Under the pieces are notes generated by a model that saw only the letters and a list, made by a program, of their open reading frames with translations, searched no databases and was not told the DNA's origin. From Porphyrobacter sp. AAP82 (lineage in GTDB: Bacteria; Pseudomonadota; Alphaproteobacteria; Sphingomonadales; Sphingomonadaceae): a stretch of 64,000 nucleotides of DNA. A program made the translations under genes and the position numbers. Shown in pieces: positions 1 through 8,097 of the stretch. The stretch covers positions 1 through 64,000 of the forward strand of contig NZ_ANFX01000014.1 in assembly GCF_000331285.1 (NCBI RefSeq), in the 5' to 3' direction. Each line of letters begins with the position of its first letter. The stretch's first letter is position 1.

Positions 1-70
1 CGCAGGTGCTCGATCCGGCAGGGATCGAAACGCACCGAGGACGTGCCCGCGGAGGCGGGCACGCAAACAA
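1..70 (+). repeat. Dispersed intergenic mosaic repeat, copy A (cut by window edge)
   Basis: The stretch GCAGGTGCTCGATC, then GAAACGCACCGAGGA, then GCGGAGGCGGGC recurs in the same order near 17923-17980, and the last block recurs near 41887-41900. It sits immediately before the NDUFA12 gene. It is non-coding and made of short GC-rich palindromic blocks. Confidence 0.6.
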
Positions 71-118
71 AGACTCTCCCCTTGGCGCTCCCCGCCAATT
101 CCGCTAATCGCCCCCCTT

Positions 119-562
119 ATGGGAATCCTGATGAAAATCTTCACCTGGTGGGACGGTGCCACCATCGGCACGCACCTGTGGGCGAGCCGCGCAGGCGGCG
201 AACATGTCGGCACCGATGCGGCGGGCAACAAATATTACCGCGCAAGGCCGAAAACTGGGCCCAAGGCCAGCGCCCGTCCGGACGGCTCCTACACCAGCCG
301 CGAGAAGCGCTGGGTGATCTACAACGGCGCCAATGATGCGAGCCGCGTGCCGTCCGAATGGCACGGCTGGCTCCACGGCACCTATGACGAAGTGCCCGAA
401 AGCCACCTTCCCCCGCCGCGCGTATGGGAGGCCGATTACACCCCCAACGCCACCGGCACGGCGGCCGCCTATCGCCCGCAAGGCGCGTTGGAGCGCGGCG
501 GCGTGCGCGCGCGGGCTGTCGGCGATTACGAGGCCTGGACCCCGGGCAGCGCGGACAGCTGA
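119..562 (+). CDS. NDUFA12-family NADH:ubiquinone oxidoreductase accessory subunit
   Basis: The 147-residue product has the NDUFA12/B17.2 pattern: N-terminal FTWWDGATIGT, central RWVIYNG followed by the PSEWHGWLHG block, and a C-terminal AYRPQGAL segment. In alphaproteobacteria this small protein is a peripheral subunit of respiratory complex I on the cytoplasmic side. The ATG at 119 is chosen because MGIL precedes the conserved KIFTWW in the family as I recall it; an ATG at 131 is possible. The next gene begins 11 bases after the stop, so the two are probably cotranscribed. The pairing with a DUF2155 protein is usual in sphingomonads. Confidence 0.9.
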   Translation: MGILMKIFTWWDGATIGTHLWASRAGGEHVGTDAAGNKYYRARPKTGPKASARPDGSYTSREKRWVIYNGANDASRVPSEWHGWLHGTYDEVPESHLPPPRVWEADYTPNATGTAAAYRPQGALERGGVRARAVGDYEAWTPGSADS

Positions 563-573
563 GGGCTGCGCGG

Positions 574-1173
574 GTGAAGCCGCTTCGCCTTGCCGCGCTG
601 CTGGCGCTGCCGCTTTCGCTTGCCGCATGCGACTATTTCGCGCCGTCCTCGGGCGAGGCGGTGAAGGTCTCGCTCGACGATGCCGCCACCCCCGCTCCGG
701 CCGCCGCTGCCGGTCCGGCCGCCCCCGCCAATGACTACGGCGCCACCCCGATGAACGAGCGCGTCGCGGTGCTCGGCCTCCTCAACAAGCGCAACAATGT
801 CTCGGAAGAGATCAAGCTCAAGCCGGGCGAGAGCCGCGAGATCGGTCCGGTGATCATCCGCGTTTCCGCCTGCGAGCGCACCGCGCCCTGGGAACTCCCC
901 CAGCAGACCGGTGCCTTCGTCCAGGTCGACATCCGCGAGCGCGGGGCTGCCCAGCACGCCCGCGTGTTCTCGGGCTGGATGTTCCTCGAAAGCCCGAGCC
1001 TCAACGTCGTCGAGCACCCGGTCTATGACGTGTGGGTCAAGGACTGCACGATGCGCTTCCCGGGCGAGGAAGGGCCGGCATCGCCCAAGGCCGAACCCTC
1101 GGGCAAGCCGCCGGCTGCGCCATCGGCAGCACCCTCGCCTGCTGCGACCCCTGCCGCCGCGCCCGCGGCATAG
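574..1173 (+). CDS. DUF2155 domain lipoprotein
   Basis: A GTG start at 574 gives a 199-residue protein with a lipoprotein signal (basic MKPLR, hydrophobic stretch, LAAC lipobox at about residue 16). The DUF2155 core runs about residues 60-150 and includes KPGESREIGPV, the CERTAPWE block and HPVYDVWVKDC. The last 45 residues are a low-complexity Pro/Ala tail. The function of DUF2155 is not established; it is a periplasmic domain of alphaproteobacteria. The 3' 151 bases overlap the 3' end of the convergent aat gene, so the tails of the two proteins are antisense to each other. Confidence 0.85.
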   Translation: MKPLRLAALLALPLSLAACDYFAPSSGEAVKVSLDDAATPAPAAAAGPAAPANDYGATPMNERVAVLGLLNKRNNVSEEIKLKPGESREIGPVIIRVSACERTAPWELPQQTGAFVQVDIRERGAAQHARVFSGWMFLESPSLNVVEHPVYDVWVKDCTMRFPGEEGPASPKAEPSGKPPAAPSAAPSPAATPAAAPAA

Positions 1174-1829
1174 CCTTCGCCCGAGGCGAATTGCCGCCAG
1201 GCTTCGGCCAGATCCGTCCGCGGCTCGCCGAGCGAGCGCTCCACCAGAGCGCGATAATCGGCCTGCGCCAGTTCGCGCGCGCCCATCGAGCGCAGGTGCT
1301 CGGTCATGAACTGGCAGTCGAGCAGCACCAGCCCCACCCGCCGCATCAGCGCCACCAGCCAGGCCAGCGCGACCTTGCTCGCATCGGGCACCCGGCTGAA
1401 CATCGATTCGCCGCAGAACACCCGCTCGAAGCTCACCCCGTAAAGCCCGCCGACCAGCTCCGGCCAGCCCTCGCGCCCGACCTGCCAGCATTCGACCGAA
1501 TGGGCGTAACCTGCGCGGTGGAGGCCGAGATAGGACTGGATGATGCGTTCCGAAATCCACGTCTCGGGATGATCGGGGCGCGGCTCGGCGCAGGCGCGGA
1601 TCACCTGTTCGAACCCGCGATCGACCGTCACCGCGAACCTGTCCGCGCGGATCACCTTCTTCAGGGATTTGCTGAGATGCAGCCCTTCCAGCGGAATGAT
1701 CGCCCGCTCGCGCGGCTCGACCCAGAACACCTCGGGATCGTCGCGCCGGTCCGCCATCGGGAAGATCCCGCTGCGATAGGCGAGCAGCAGGGTCTCGACC
1801 GGGATCGGAGGGCGTTGCGGCGCGTGCAT
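1023..1829 (-). CDS. aat: Leucyl/phenylalanyl-tRNA--protein transferase
   Basis: The product is the N-end-rule enzyme that adds Leu or Phe from aminoacyl-tRNA to N-terminal Lys/Arg of proteins, marking them for ClpAP. Visible family blocks are YRSGIFPMAD near the N terminus, EVFWVEPRERAIIPL, GLYGVSFERVFCGESMFS and LLDCQFMTEHL. A start at 1829 gives 268 residues; 1844 (MLHRDMHAP) and a TTG at 1868 are alternatives. After the catalytic fold the chain runs into a 50-residue Gly/Ala-rich tail ending GKRIVQSLTHTS. That tail is encoded antisense to the end of the DUF2155 gene. Confidence 0.93.
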   Translation of the reverse strand: MHAPQRPPIPVETLLLAYRSGIFPMADRRDDPEVFWVEPRERAIIPLEGLHLSKSLKKVIRADRFAVTVDRGFEQVIRACAEPRPDHPETWISERIIQSYLGLHRAGYAHSVECWQVGREGWPELVGGLYGVSFERVFCGESMFSRVPDASKVALAWLVALMRRVGLVLLDCQFMTEHLRSMGARELAQADYRALVERSLGEPRTDLAEAWRQFASGEGYAAGAAAGVAAGEGAADGAAGGLPEGSALGDAGPSSPGKRIVQSLTHTS

Positions 1830-1921
1830 GTCGCGGTGCAGCATACAGTGCGGCGCGCGGCGAGGCAAAGAGGATTGCCTAACTTTCGATGCGACGCTAC
1901 ACGGCCCGCCTCAGCGAGTGC

Positions 1922-1997
1922 AGGGGTGTAGCTCAGCTGGTAGAGCATCGGTCTCCAAAACCGAGGGCCACGGGTTCGAATCCTGTCACCCCTGCCA
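1922..1997 (+). tRNA. tRNA-Trp (anticodon CCA)
   Basis: A 76-base cloverleaf can be drawn by hand. The acceptor AGGGGTG pairs with CACCCCT, the D-arm is GCTCAGCTGGTAGAGC, the anticodon loop is CTCCAAA with anticodon CCA, the T-loop is GGTTCGAATCC, and G plus an encoded CCA follows. It lies upstream of secE-nusG, the classic tRNA-Trp/secE/nusG arrangement of proteobacteria. Confidence 0.97.
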
Positions 1998-2009
1998 TTC
2001 TTGTTTTTC

Positions 2010-2112
2010 GAGCCCGCCTCCGCGGGCTCGTCCTCGCGGCTGTTCCTCCGTTTTACTCCGGGCCGCTGCGGGCGCGCGGTCGCGCTTGCGGCCCTGCGGG
2101 CCGAATCCGCGC
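2010..2112 (-). repeat. Dispersed mosaic repeat, degenerate copy
   Basis: Directly after tRNA-Trp comes a run of short palindromes: GAGCCCGCCTCCGCGGGCTC, then CCGCTGCGGGCGCGCGGTC, GCGCTTGCGGCC and CTGCGGGCCG. These resemble, in the same order, the blocks at 17745-17790. The first palindrome could also act as a terminator-like hairpin after the tRNA. The whole gap from tRNA-Trp to the small ORF at 2250 holds nothing else recognisable. Confidence 0.5.
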
Positions 2113-2249
2113 CATAACCGGGCGCGCGTCTCCGGGCCGTGGCCTGCGATCCTTGCGCGTTCCCGCACCCGCCGTTCATCCTATCGCAAGCCCAACCGTG
2201 TATTGCTGTCGACGAACCGAAGCGCCGACCCGATTACAGGAGACCAAGG

Positions 2250-2408
2250 ATGAGCGCCTACACCTTCCGTTCCTCGCGTCCCGACCACTGGGTCAGCCCG
2301 CGCCCGACCCGCGATCCGGCGCTGGCGCGGGCCATTCACGGCCCGCTGCGTCCGATGCATGACCGCCCGCGCGGGCTCTCGCGGCTGCTGACCCTCGGCC
2401 TGGGCTGA
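2250..2408 (+). CDS. Small basic hypothetical protein (52 aa)
   Basis: An ATG at 2250 follows a clear ribosome-binding site (ACAGGAGACCAAGG). The 52-residue product is rich in Arg and Pro and contains SSRPDHW and HGPLRPMHDRPRG. It has no membrane segment, cysteine or signal peptide. I do not recognise a family. It lies between tRNA-Trp and secE and could be cotranscribed with either. The good binding site and the coding-like third-position GC bias argue that it is translated, but a leader-peptide or chance ORF cannot be excluded. Confidence 0.5.
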   Translation: MSAYTFRSSRPDHWVSPRPTRDPALARAIHGPLRPMHDRPRGLSRLLTLGLG

Positions 2409-2602
2409 GCGCGCGCCGCCAGCGCACCCCCGCGCGACACGATCTTGCAATCGCGCGGCCTTGCGCGTAAGGCCCCTTCTCGTCTCACCGACATCGGCAG
2501 ATTCCCCAGCCCCTCCGGCGACCTTGTCCCGGACGGCGCGGAGCCCTACCTGAAAGCCGGCCGGACGAGACACGGCGCCATTACGCGAAGGATAAGGCTG
2601 GC

Positions 2603-2845
2603 ATGGCCGACAAGATCACCGCCCCCAAGGACGGGGCAGAACCGAAGAAGCCCAAGACCTCGGTGCCCGAGTTCTTCAACCAGGTGCGCGCCGAGACGAA
2701 CAAGATCGTCTGGCCGAGCCGCGAGGAAACCGTGCGCACGGCGATCTTCGTGTTCATCTTCATGCTGATGCTGTCGGTGTTCTTCCTCGGCATCGACACC
2801 ATCTTCGGCACGATCGTCAACGCGCTGATCGGCCTGCTCAAGTAG
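2603..2845 (+). CDS. secE: Preprotein translocase subunit SecE
   Basis: This 80-residue single-span SecE belongs to the SecYEG channel in the inner membrane. The amphipathic cytoplasmic helix carries the signature FFNQVRAETNKIVWPSREET at about residues 23-42. One membrane helix follows (about residues 45-75, TAIFVFIFMLMLSVFFLGI). It is the short, one-helix form usual in alphaproteobacteria. nusG follows 58 bases downstream, the standard secE-nusG operon order. Confidence 0.96.
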   Translation: MADKITAPKDGAEPKKPKTSVPEFFNQVRAETNKIVWPSREETVRTAIFVFIFMLMLSVFFLGIDTIFGTIVNALIGLLK

Positions 2846-2903
2846 GCCGCGCCTAAGCGCTGCCGCTTTCCCCGACAAGATCATACTGACCCAAGGACGT
2901 CCC

Positions 2904-3440
2904 ATGGCCCGCTGGTACATCATTCACGCCTATTCCGGTTTCGAGAACAAGGTGCGCGACGCGATCATCGCCGAAGCCGAACGCCTCGGCCTGTCGGAAG
3001 GCGTCGAGGAAGTGCAGGTCCCCACCGAGACCGTCACCGAAGTCAAGCGCGGCAAGAAGGTGCAGGTCGAACGCAAGTTCATGCCCGGCTACGTGCTCGC
3101 CAAGCTGAACATGACCGACGACATCTACCACCTCGTCAAGAACACCCCCAAGGTGACCGGTTTCCTCGGCTCGGGCAACAAGCCGCAGCCGATCTCCGAG
3201 AAGGAGGCCTCGCGCTATTTCGGCGGCGTCGCCGAAGCGCAGGCCGCGCCCAAGCGCGATATCAGCGTCGACTACGAGATCGGCGATTCGGTCAAGGTCA
3301 ACGCAGGGCCCTTCGCGAGCTTCAACGGGATCGTGGAAGAGCTCGATTTCGACAAGCAGCGCGTCAAGGTCAGCGTCTCGATCTTCGGCCGCGCGACCCC
3401 GGTGGAACTGGGCTTCGAGGAAGTCGAACTGGTGAAGTGA
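2904..3440 (+). CDS. nusG: Transcription termination/antitermination protein NusG
   Basis: The 178-residue protein has the normal length for NusG. The N-terminal NGN domain opens with [14 protein letters not shown] and contains [12 protein letters not shown] and VTGFLG. The C-terminal KOW domain includes [12 protein letters not shown] and [14 protein letters not shown]. NusG binds RNA polymerase and couples it to Rho or to ribosomal protein S10. Normally rplK follows directly. Here the ribosomal genes are 3.2 kb away, and a GC-rich hairpin follows the nusG stop by 11 bases. Confidence 0.97.
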   Translation: MARWYIIHAYSGFENKVRDAIIAEAERLGLSEGVEEVQVPTETVTEVKRGKKVQVERKFMPGYVLAKLNMTDDIYHLVKNTPKVTGFLGSGNKPQPISEKEASRYFGGVAEAQAAPKRDISVDYEIGDSVKVNAGPFASFNGIVEELDFDKQRVKVSVSIFGRATPVELGFEEVELVK

Positions 3441-3451
3441 TGCATTCCCGG

Positions 3452-3480
3452 GCCGGTGCCCCCCCTGCGCGGGCACCGGC
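3452..3480 (+). terminator. GC-rich hairpin after nusG
   Basis: A perfect 10-bp stem (GCCGGTGCCC with GGGCACCGGC) around a 9-base loop starts 11 bases after the nusG stop. The following bases are poor in T, so it is a weak or factor-assisted terminator candidate, or an mRNA 3'-end stabiliser. Confidence 0.5.
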
Positions 3481-3624
3481 TTGCGGCAGCTCTGCGGGAT
3501 AGGCCGAGGCCTTGTCCGCCTGCACCGCCAGTGCGAGGAACGGCTTGCCGCTCGCCGGCAGCATCGCTCCGCATCGGGCCGGGAGATGTTCCATTCCGCG
3601 CGAAATCACTTACTCTCGCGCGCG

Positions 3625-3801
3625 ATGCAAACCCGCCCGGGCATCTGCAACCGCAAGCGCCGCTTTGCCGCGCGCGAGGCGGCCGAGGCTGTAGCGCTGG
3701 CCGCCGATGTGCCCTTGCGCGCCTACAAATGCGCCGTGTGCAAGGCCTTCCACCTCACCAGCCGCACCAAGGGCCTCAGAGTGCCGCGACCGCCCGCCTA
3801 G
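3625..3801 (+). CDS. Small CxxC-containing hypothetical protein (58 aa)
   Basis: An ATG at 3625 gives a 58-residue basic protein with [13 protein letters not shown] at about residues 34-46, a CxxC plus His arrangement that could bind a metal. An upstream Cys ([10 protein letters not shown]) is a possible further ligand. I recall short proteins of this type as conserved but uncharacterised in sphingomonads; no function is known to me. It overlaps the 3' end of the convergent membrane-protein gene by 4 bases. A longer version starting at 3481 is less likely. Confidence 0.55.
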   Translation: MQTRPGICNRKRRFAAREAAEAVALAADVPLRAYKCAVCKAFHLTSRTKGLRVPRPPA

Positions 3802-5468
3802 CGGGGCCCGCGAAAATACTGGGCGAGGTCGTTCCACGAAGCCTCGCACAGTTCGGCATGGCTGTCGGCCTCGACCTCGCGCCAGATCGCGGCGAAGGTC
3901 GGGCCGTAATAGCGCTGCACCACTTCGCCCGCAGCAGCCTTCAGCCCCATCCGCGCGAGCGTGAAGTAGAGTGCCGCATCGCCCTGGTCGCGCTTTGATC
4001 CCCTGGTCGCCGGATCGGGCGCGCGGGCCTGCCACAGCGCCAGCAGCCGCGCCTTCGCGTCGTCCGGCGCGGCGCTGCCCATCCGCGCAAAGCCGGGGAG
4101 GAGCCGCGTCTTGAGATCGCCGTGCTGGCTTTCCAGCCGGTGGAGCAGGATCGCGCGCTCCTGCGGCACGGCGGCATCGAGCCGGGTGTAGATCTCGTCG
4201 GTGGCGAGGGTCCAGGGCCGCGCCTGCGCCGGATCGAGCCAGTCCACGATCCGCGCCCGGTGGGGCTCCAGCACCGCATCCGGGAGCGCCGACAGCAGCC
4301 GCCACAGATTGCGCCCGTTCTCGCTGGCGCGCAGGTCGCTCGCCTGAAGGATATGGAGGGCCGCGAGGATCCTGTCGGCATAGGGGACGACCACGAGCGG
4401 GCGAATGACGAGATGCCGGAACCACCCGTCCCTGACGTGGGTGAGGGGATCGGCGAGCATCGTCCCCAAGATCGCCAGCTCCTTGTCGGCAAGCGCAGTG
4501 TCCGACGCATCGATAAGCGCCGCGACCGCCTCTGCCCCCACCGCCCGCGCCGCGACATCGTCCGAGGGCGCAAGCCCCATCGCGCCGGCGACCAGCGCGG
4601 CCCCGCCCGCCCTTGTGCCGCCGTCAGCCAGCGGCACAGCGCGCTGGCGCATCCAGCCGGCAAAACCCTGCCACTTGGGCGCGCCGCTGTTGAGCGCGAA
4701 GCCGATGATCGGGAAGGGGAAGCGGGCGAGCAGGCGGGCCTCGCCCGAACGCAGCCGGCAGGTCGCCCCGCTGGCCTCGTCAAGCAGGGTGAAGTCCTCG
4801 AACTGCACCGGGACGAGCATCCGCCGTTCCGCGCTGCGGTCGCTGGTCACGCGCAGCACCGGCCTTTCGGGTTCTCCCGGGGCGCTGATGATGCCGCACG
4901 CGCGCATCGCCCCGGACACCGCAGCGCGCGCGCCGGGGCTGTGCCCGAAACAGGATACCCCGCTCTGCCGCGCCGCCTCGCCGCGTGCCAGAAGGCAGGC
5001 TTCGCTCGTGCCGAGGAAATGGACCTGGCCGCCCCGGAACACCCGCGCCAGGGCGTATCCGGCGAGCAGCGGGCCGATGTCGATCTGCAAGCTGCCCTTG
5101 CCGTTGACGAGCAGCACATCCTGCCGCGCGGGATCGCAGGCCAGCGCCTGGCCCGCGTTGGCCGCGGCGATCCCGGCAGCAATCCGCGACGCCGCGATCC
5201 GCTCCCAGGCGGCGAGAAGATAATAGGCGCCGAAATAGCACCCCGGCAGCGCCAGCCAGACGGGGCTGGCCTGCCCGGTCGCAACCTCCCAGAGGATCCC
5301 GGTCATGGCGAGGGTGACGAGCACGCCTGCCCACAGCGGCCCGGCGAGGATCATCAGGAAGATCCCGGTCCACGGAACGGCCTGAAGCGCCAGCACCACC
5401 AGCGCGGCGCCGAGAAAGTTCAGCGATGCGGGCGCATCGGCAGGCAGGCCGGGGAGTTCTGCAATCAT
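3798..5468 (-). CDS. Hypothetical membrane protein downstream of pspA (556 aa)
   Basis: The N-terminal 100 residues hold three or four hydrophobic helices (LNFLGAALVVLALQAVPW, IFLMILAGPLWAGVLVTLAM, WLALPGCYFGAYYLLAAW). About 450 soluble residues follow and are predicted by eye to be mostly helical at the C-terminal end, with no recognised catalytic motif. It starts 61 bases after the pspA stop on the same strand, so the two are probably an operon and may act together at the membrane. The family was not identified. Confidence 0.75.
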   Translation of the reverse strand: MIAELPGLPADAPASLNFLGAALVVLALQAVPWTGIFLMILAGPLWAGVLVTLAMTGILWEVATGQASPVWLALPGCYFGAYYLLAAWERIAASRIAAGIAAANAGQALACDPARQDVLLVNGKGSLQIDIGPLLAGYALARVFRGGQVHFLGTSEACLLARGEAARQSGVSCFGHSPGARAAVSGAMRACGIISAPGEPERPVLRVTSDRSAERRMLVPVQFEDFTLLDEASGATCRLRSGEARLLARFPFPIIGFALNSGAPKWQGFAGWMRQRAVPLADGGTRAGGAALVAGAMGLAPSDDVAARAVGAEAVAALIDASDTALADKELAILGTMLADPLTHVRDGWFRHLVIRPLVVVPYADRILAALHILQASDLRASENGRNLWRLLSALPDAVLEPHRARIVDWLDPAQARPWTLATDEIYTRLDAAVPQERAILLHRLESQHGDLKTRLLPGFARMGSAAPDDAKARLLALWQARAPDPATRGSKRDQGDAALYFTLARMGLKAAAGEVVQRYYGPTFAAIWREVEADSHAELCEASWNDLAQYFRGPR

Positions 5469-5529
5469 GCGGCGAACATAGCGCGCAGCCGGTTAACCCC
5501 GCCCTCACGCGGCAGATCGCGGCGCGGCC

Positions 5530-6204
5530 TCAGGCGCGCTTCTTGCTGCCCGCCTTCTTGGCCGCAGCGGGCGCGGCGGCCTTCAATGCGGCGAGTTCGG
5601 CCTCGATCGCGCTTGCCTTCTGCAAGTCTGCGATCTCGTCGCCAAGCGAGCCAGGGTCGGGTGCGCCCGCCGGCGCATCGGCAAAGCCGGCGCGGCGTTC
5701 GAGCGCTTCGATGCGGTCGATGCGGCGGTCGGTCGCGCTGTCGGCGGCGGCATCGGGGCGCGCGGCGGCGGCTTCGGCCTGCAGCAGTTCGGCGATCCGC
5801 GCGGTGATCGCGGCGCGCTTGGCCTCGAGATCGGCGATCACCGCGGCAAGATCGGCGAGCTGCCCGGCGAGCCCGTCGGCGCTCGCGGCGGCCTCGGCGG
5901 CCCTGGCGCGTTCGGCCTCGCGGGTCAGCAGCGCGGCGCGGGCGAGATCCTCGCGCCCGTGATCGACGGCAATCTTGGCCTTGCCGGTCCATTCCTCGGC
6001 AGCGGCCGCAAGGCGCGCGGCGTTGTCCTGGAGGCGCGACTGCTGGCGCCTGGCCCGGGCGGCATCGCCGTGCAGCGCGATCAGGGTCTCCTCGATTTCC
6101 GATTGCAGCAGCCGCAGCATCTTGCGCGGCTCGCCGGCCTTGCTGATGAGGGTATCGACATTGCTCGAGACGATTTCGCGCACACGCACGGCGATGGTGA
6201 TCAT
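5530..6204 (-). CDS. pspA: PspA/IM30-family membrane-stress protein
   Basis: The start at 6204 (MITIAVRVREIVSSN) follows a GTCAGGAG ribosome-binding site and gives 224 residues, the usual size. The body is a long coiled-coil rich in Ala, Arg and Glu; the early SKAGEPRKMLRLLQSEIEET block matches the family's DPxKmlrqxixEmE segment. PspA/IM30 proteins are ESCRT-III-like scaffolds that stabilise damaged membranes. The C terminus ends in an Ala/Lys tail (APAAAKKAGSKKRA). No pspB, pspC or pspF is near; the partner in this operon is an unknown membrane protein. Confidence 0.82.
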   Translation of the reverse strand: MITIAVRVREIVSSNVDTLISKAGEPRKMLRLLQSEIEETLIALHGDAARARRQQSRLQDNAARLAAAAEEWTGKAKIAVDHGREDLARAALLTREAERARAAEAAASADGLAGQLADLAAVIADLEAKRAAITARIAELLQAEAAAARPDAAADSATDRRIDRIEALERRAGFADAPAGAPDPGSLGDEIADLQKASAIEAELAALKAAAPAAAKKAGSKKRA

Positions 6205-6640
6205 TGTGGGCTCCTGACCGGACAATCCTGCGCGGCCGCCTAGCACGCCGCGCGTTAATGATTGAAGTCGCCCCGAAAGACAATCCGGGCGGGGCGGGGC
6301 GGGTTTCATTTTCCTACACCGCCCGGGAGGCGTAATGTGCCGCGCATGGCCCGCCTTTCCGCCCCGTCTCGCACCTGCCGGATTCGCGGGGCTGCGCAAG
6401 GGCGGCGTTTTCCGCCCTGGACAGTGTCTCATTGTCTCCTACACGGGCAGGTCTGCGGGCGGGCGGGACGCCGAAGCGCTTGCATTCTGGCTCCGACACG
6501 CTATGCGCGCGCCTTCGCTTGCCCACGGGGCAGGCGATTCCGTGCGGGAGCTGCCGGCATGCACAGGCCGCAGCGTTCGACCGCTCACCATGAGCCGCGC
6601 CAGCAACAGCGCGGCAACAGTGCGACAGGAGTTAGGCCTC
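6205..6640. other. Gap between pspA and rplK
   Basis: The 436-base gap carries the divergent promoters of pspA and the rplK operon. It includes a 30-base element repeated exactly upstream of ruvA and the rplK leader with an ACAGGAG ribosome-binding site at 6624-6630. An in-frame ATG at 6591 would extend L11 by 17 residues but is not needed. No other gene is seen. The leader is where L1 autoregulation of the L11 operon would be expected in proteobacteria; I could not confirm the target structure. Confidence 0.6.
6417..6446 (+). repeat. 30-bp exact repeat, copy 1
   Basis: CTGGACAGTGTCTCATTGTC continuing TCCTACACGG is identical over 30 bases to 47492-47521. Both copies stand in the upstream gap of a plus-strand housekeeping gene (rplK here, ruvA there). 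The block contains the half-palindromic pieces GACA/TGTC. Confidence 0.85.
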
Positions 6641-7072
6641 ATGGCCAAGAAAATCGAAGGCTATATCAAGCTGCAGGTGCCCGCAGGCTCTGCCACCCCC
6701 TCGCCGCCGATCGGCCCGGCGCTGGGTCAGCGCGGCGTGAACATCATGGAGTTCTGCAAGGCGTTCAACGCAGCCACGCAGGAAATGGAAAAGGGCATGC
6801 CGATCCCGACGGTCATCACCGTCTACGGCGACCGGTCCTTCACCTTCGTGACCAAGACCGCGCCGGCGACCTACTTCATCAAGAAGGCCGCCAACTTGAA
6901 GTCCGGCTCGAAGGAGCCGGGCAAGGTCTCGGCCGGAACCATCAAGACCTCGCAGCTGCGCGAGATCGCCGAAGCCAAGATGGCCGACCTCAACGCAAAC
7001 GATATCGATCAGGCGATCAAGATCATCGCCGGTAGCGCCCGTTCGATGGGCCTCGAAGTGGTGGAGGGCTAA
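6641..7072 (+). CDS. rplK: 50S ribosomal protein L11
   Basis: The 143-residue protein has the full L11 pattern: [13 protein letters not shown] and the [19 protein letters not shown] block in the N-terminal domain. The C-terminal RNA-binding domain contains [13 protein letters not shown] and ends with [11 protein letters not shown]11 binds the GTPase-associated region of 23S rRNA. The chosen ATG gives the normal MAKK start. rplA begins four bases after the stop, forming the standard L11-L1 operon, which is usually controlled by L1 binding to the leader mRNA. Confidence 0.97.
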   Translation: MAKKIEGYIKLQVPAGSATPSPPIGPALGQRGVNIMEFCKAFNAATQEMEKGMPIPTVITVYGDRSFTFVTKTAPATYFIKKAANLKSGSKEPGKVSAGTIKTSQLREIAEAKMADLNANDIDQAIKIIAGSARSMGLEVVEG

Positions 7073-7076
7073 GCAC

Positions 7077-7769
7077 ATGGCAAAGATCACCAAGAAGGCG
7101 AAGATCCTCGCCAGCCTCGATCGCGAGAAGCTCTACACCATCGAAGAAGCGCTGGGCGTTTTGCGCCAGTTCAGCGGCAAGTTCGACGAGACGGTCGAAG
7201 TCGCCATGAACCTCGGCATCGACCCGCGTCACGCCGACCAGATGGTGCGCGGCATGGTGTCGCTGCCCTCGGGCACCGGCAAGGACGTGAAGGTCGCCGT
7301 GTTCGCGCGCGGCGACAATGCCGAAAAGGCGCTGGCTGCGGGCGCTGACAAGGTCGGCGCAGAAGACCTCATGGAAGACATGCTGGCCGGCAACCTCGAC
7401 TATGGCCGCGTGATCGCCTCGCCCGAGATGATGGGCGTGGTGGGGCGTCTGGGCAAGATCCTCGGCCCCAAGGGCCTGATGCCCAACCCCAAGCTCGGCA
7501 CCGTGACCCCGAACGTCGCGCAGGCGGTCAAGGACGCCAAGGGCGGCCAGGTCGAATACCGCGTCGAAAAGCAGGGCATCATCCACTCGGGGATCGGCAA
7601 GCTGAGCTTCTCGGACGACGCGCTGAAGGCCAACTTCAAGGCGCTGACCGAGGCGGTGGTGAAGTCGAAGCCCTCGGGCGCCAAGGGCAAGTATGTCCGC
7701 AAGGTCTCGCTGACCTCCTCGATGGGCCCGGGCCTCAAGGTCGACCTGTCGGAAGTCGAAGGCGCGTAA
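7077..7769 (+). CDS. rplA: 50S ribosomal protein L1
   Basis: This 230-residue L1 has the signature [20 protein letters not shown] at about residues 123-142, with [20 protein letters not shown] in domain I. L1 forms the mobile L1 stalk of the 50S subunit and represses its own operon by binding the leader. The ribosomal run stops here: rplJ-rplL-rpoB do not follow within the window. Confidence 0.97.
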   Translation: MAKITKKAKILASLDREKLYTIEEALGVLRQFSGKFDETVEVAMNLGIDPRHADQMVRGMVSLPSGTGKDVKVAVFARGDNAEKALAAGADKVGAEDLMEDMLAGNLDYGRVIASPEMMGVVGRLGKILGPKGLMPNPKLGTVTPNVAQAVKDAKGGQVEYRVEKQGIIHSGIGKLSFSDDALKANFKALTEAVVKSKPSGAKGKYVRKVSLTSSMGPGLKVDLSEVEGA

Positions 7770-7782
7770 TTTGTGGGGCGAA

Positions 7783-7916
7783 GCGGCCTTGCGCGGCTTC
7801 GCTTCCTTGCTCACACGGCCTGAAGGCCGCGTCGCTGCGGGCGTGAGTCTTTGTCGGCCTATCGCTGCGCTACTTGAGGCTTAACCGGCCTTGCGATCCC
7901 TGCGGGATCGATCAGC
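7783..7916 (-). repeat. Dispersed mosaic repeat, diverged copy
   Basis: On the minus strand the order GCCCGCAGCGACGCGGCC, TTCAGGCCGTGTGAGCAAGGA matches the block at 17705-17750 and 41840-41878 (CCCGCAGCGACGCGACCTTC...GCATGAGCGAGGA) with scattered changes. A compensating pair keeps the inner stem (GGCC..GGCC instead of GACC..GGTC), suggesting that the hairpin is selected. A CGATCCCTGCGGGATCG palindrome follows. Confidence 0.6.
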
Positions 7917-7947
7917 GCTTTCCTACAGCGCCTTTGACGGAGTAGGC

Positions 7948-7978
7948 GGGGGTCGGAAGCTGCGCGCTTCCGGCCCCC
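7948..7978 (+). terminator. Hairpin terminator candidate for rplK-rplA
   Basis: The sequence GGGGGTCGGAAGC, a 5-base loop, and GCTTCCGGCCCCC form a long stem with one unpaired base. It is followed by TTGCCGTTTTCC. The weak T run makes it a plausible but not ideal intrinsic terminator. Confidence 0.55.
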
Positions 7979-8097
7979 TTGCCGTTTTCCATAAGTCATT
8001 CGGACCCCTTGTCTTGCCGGCGCGTTGTCCCATCTGAAGAGGGCACGCGCGGGCCCTCTCCCCCCCTTTCGCCCGCGTTTGATGAAAGAGGTCGCAC

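Larger units (their letters stand above)
7770..8097. other. Gap after rplA
   Basis: The 328-base gap contains a mosaic repeat copy (about 7783-7916), then a terminator-like hairpin, then about 100 bases leading to the small membrane-protein gene. No ORF with coding character was found here. Confidence 0.6.

Noticed and set aside
7770..7947. Possible short genes in the gap after rplA
   Set aside because: The sequence is made of palindromic mosaic repeat blocks; short frames have no ribosome-binding site.
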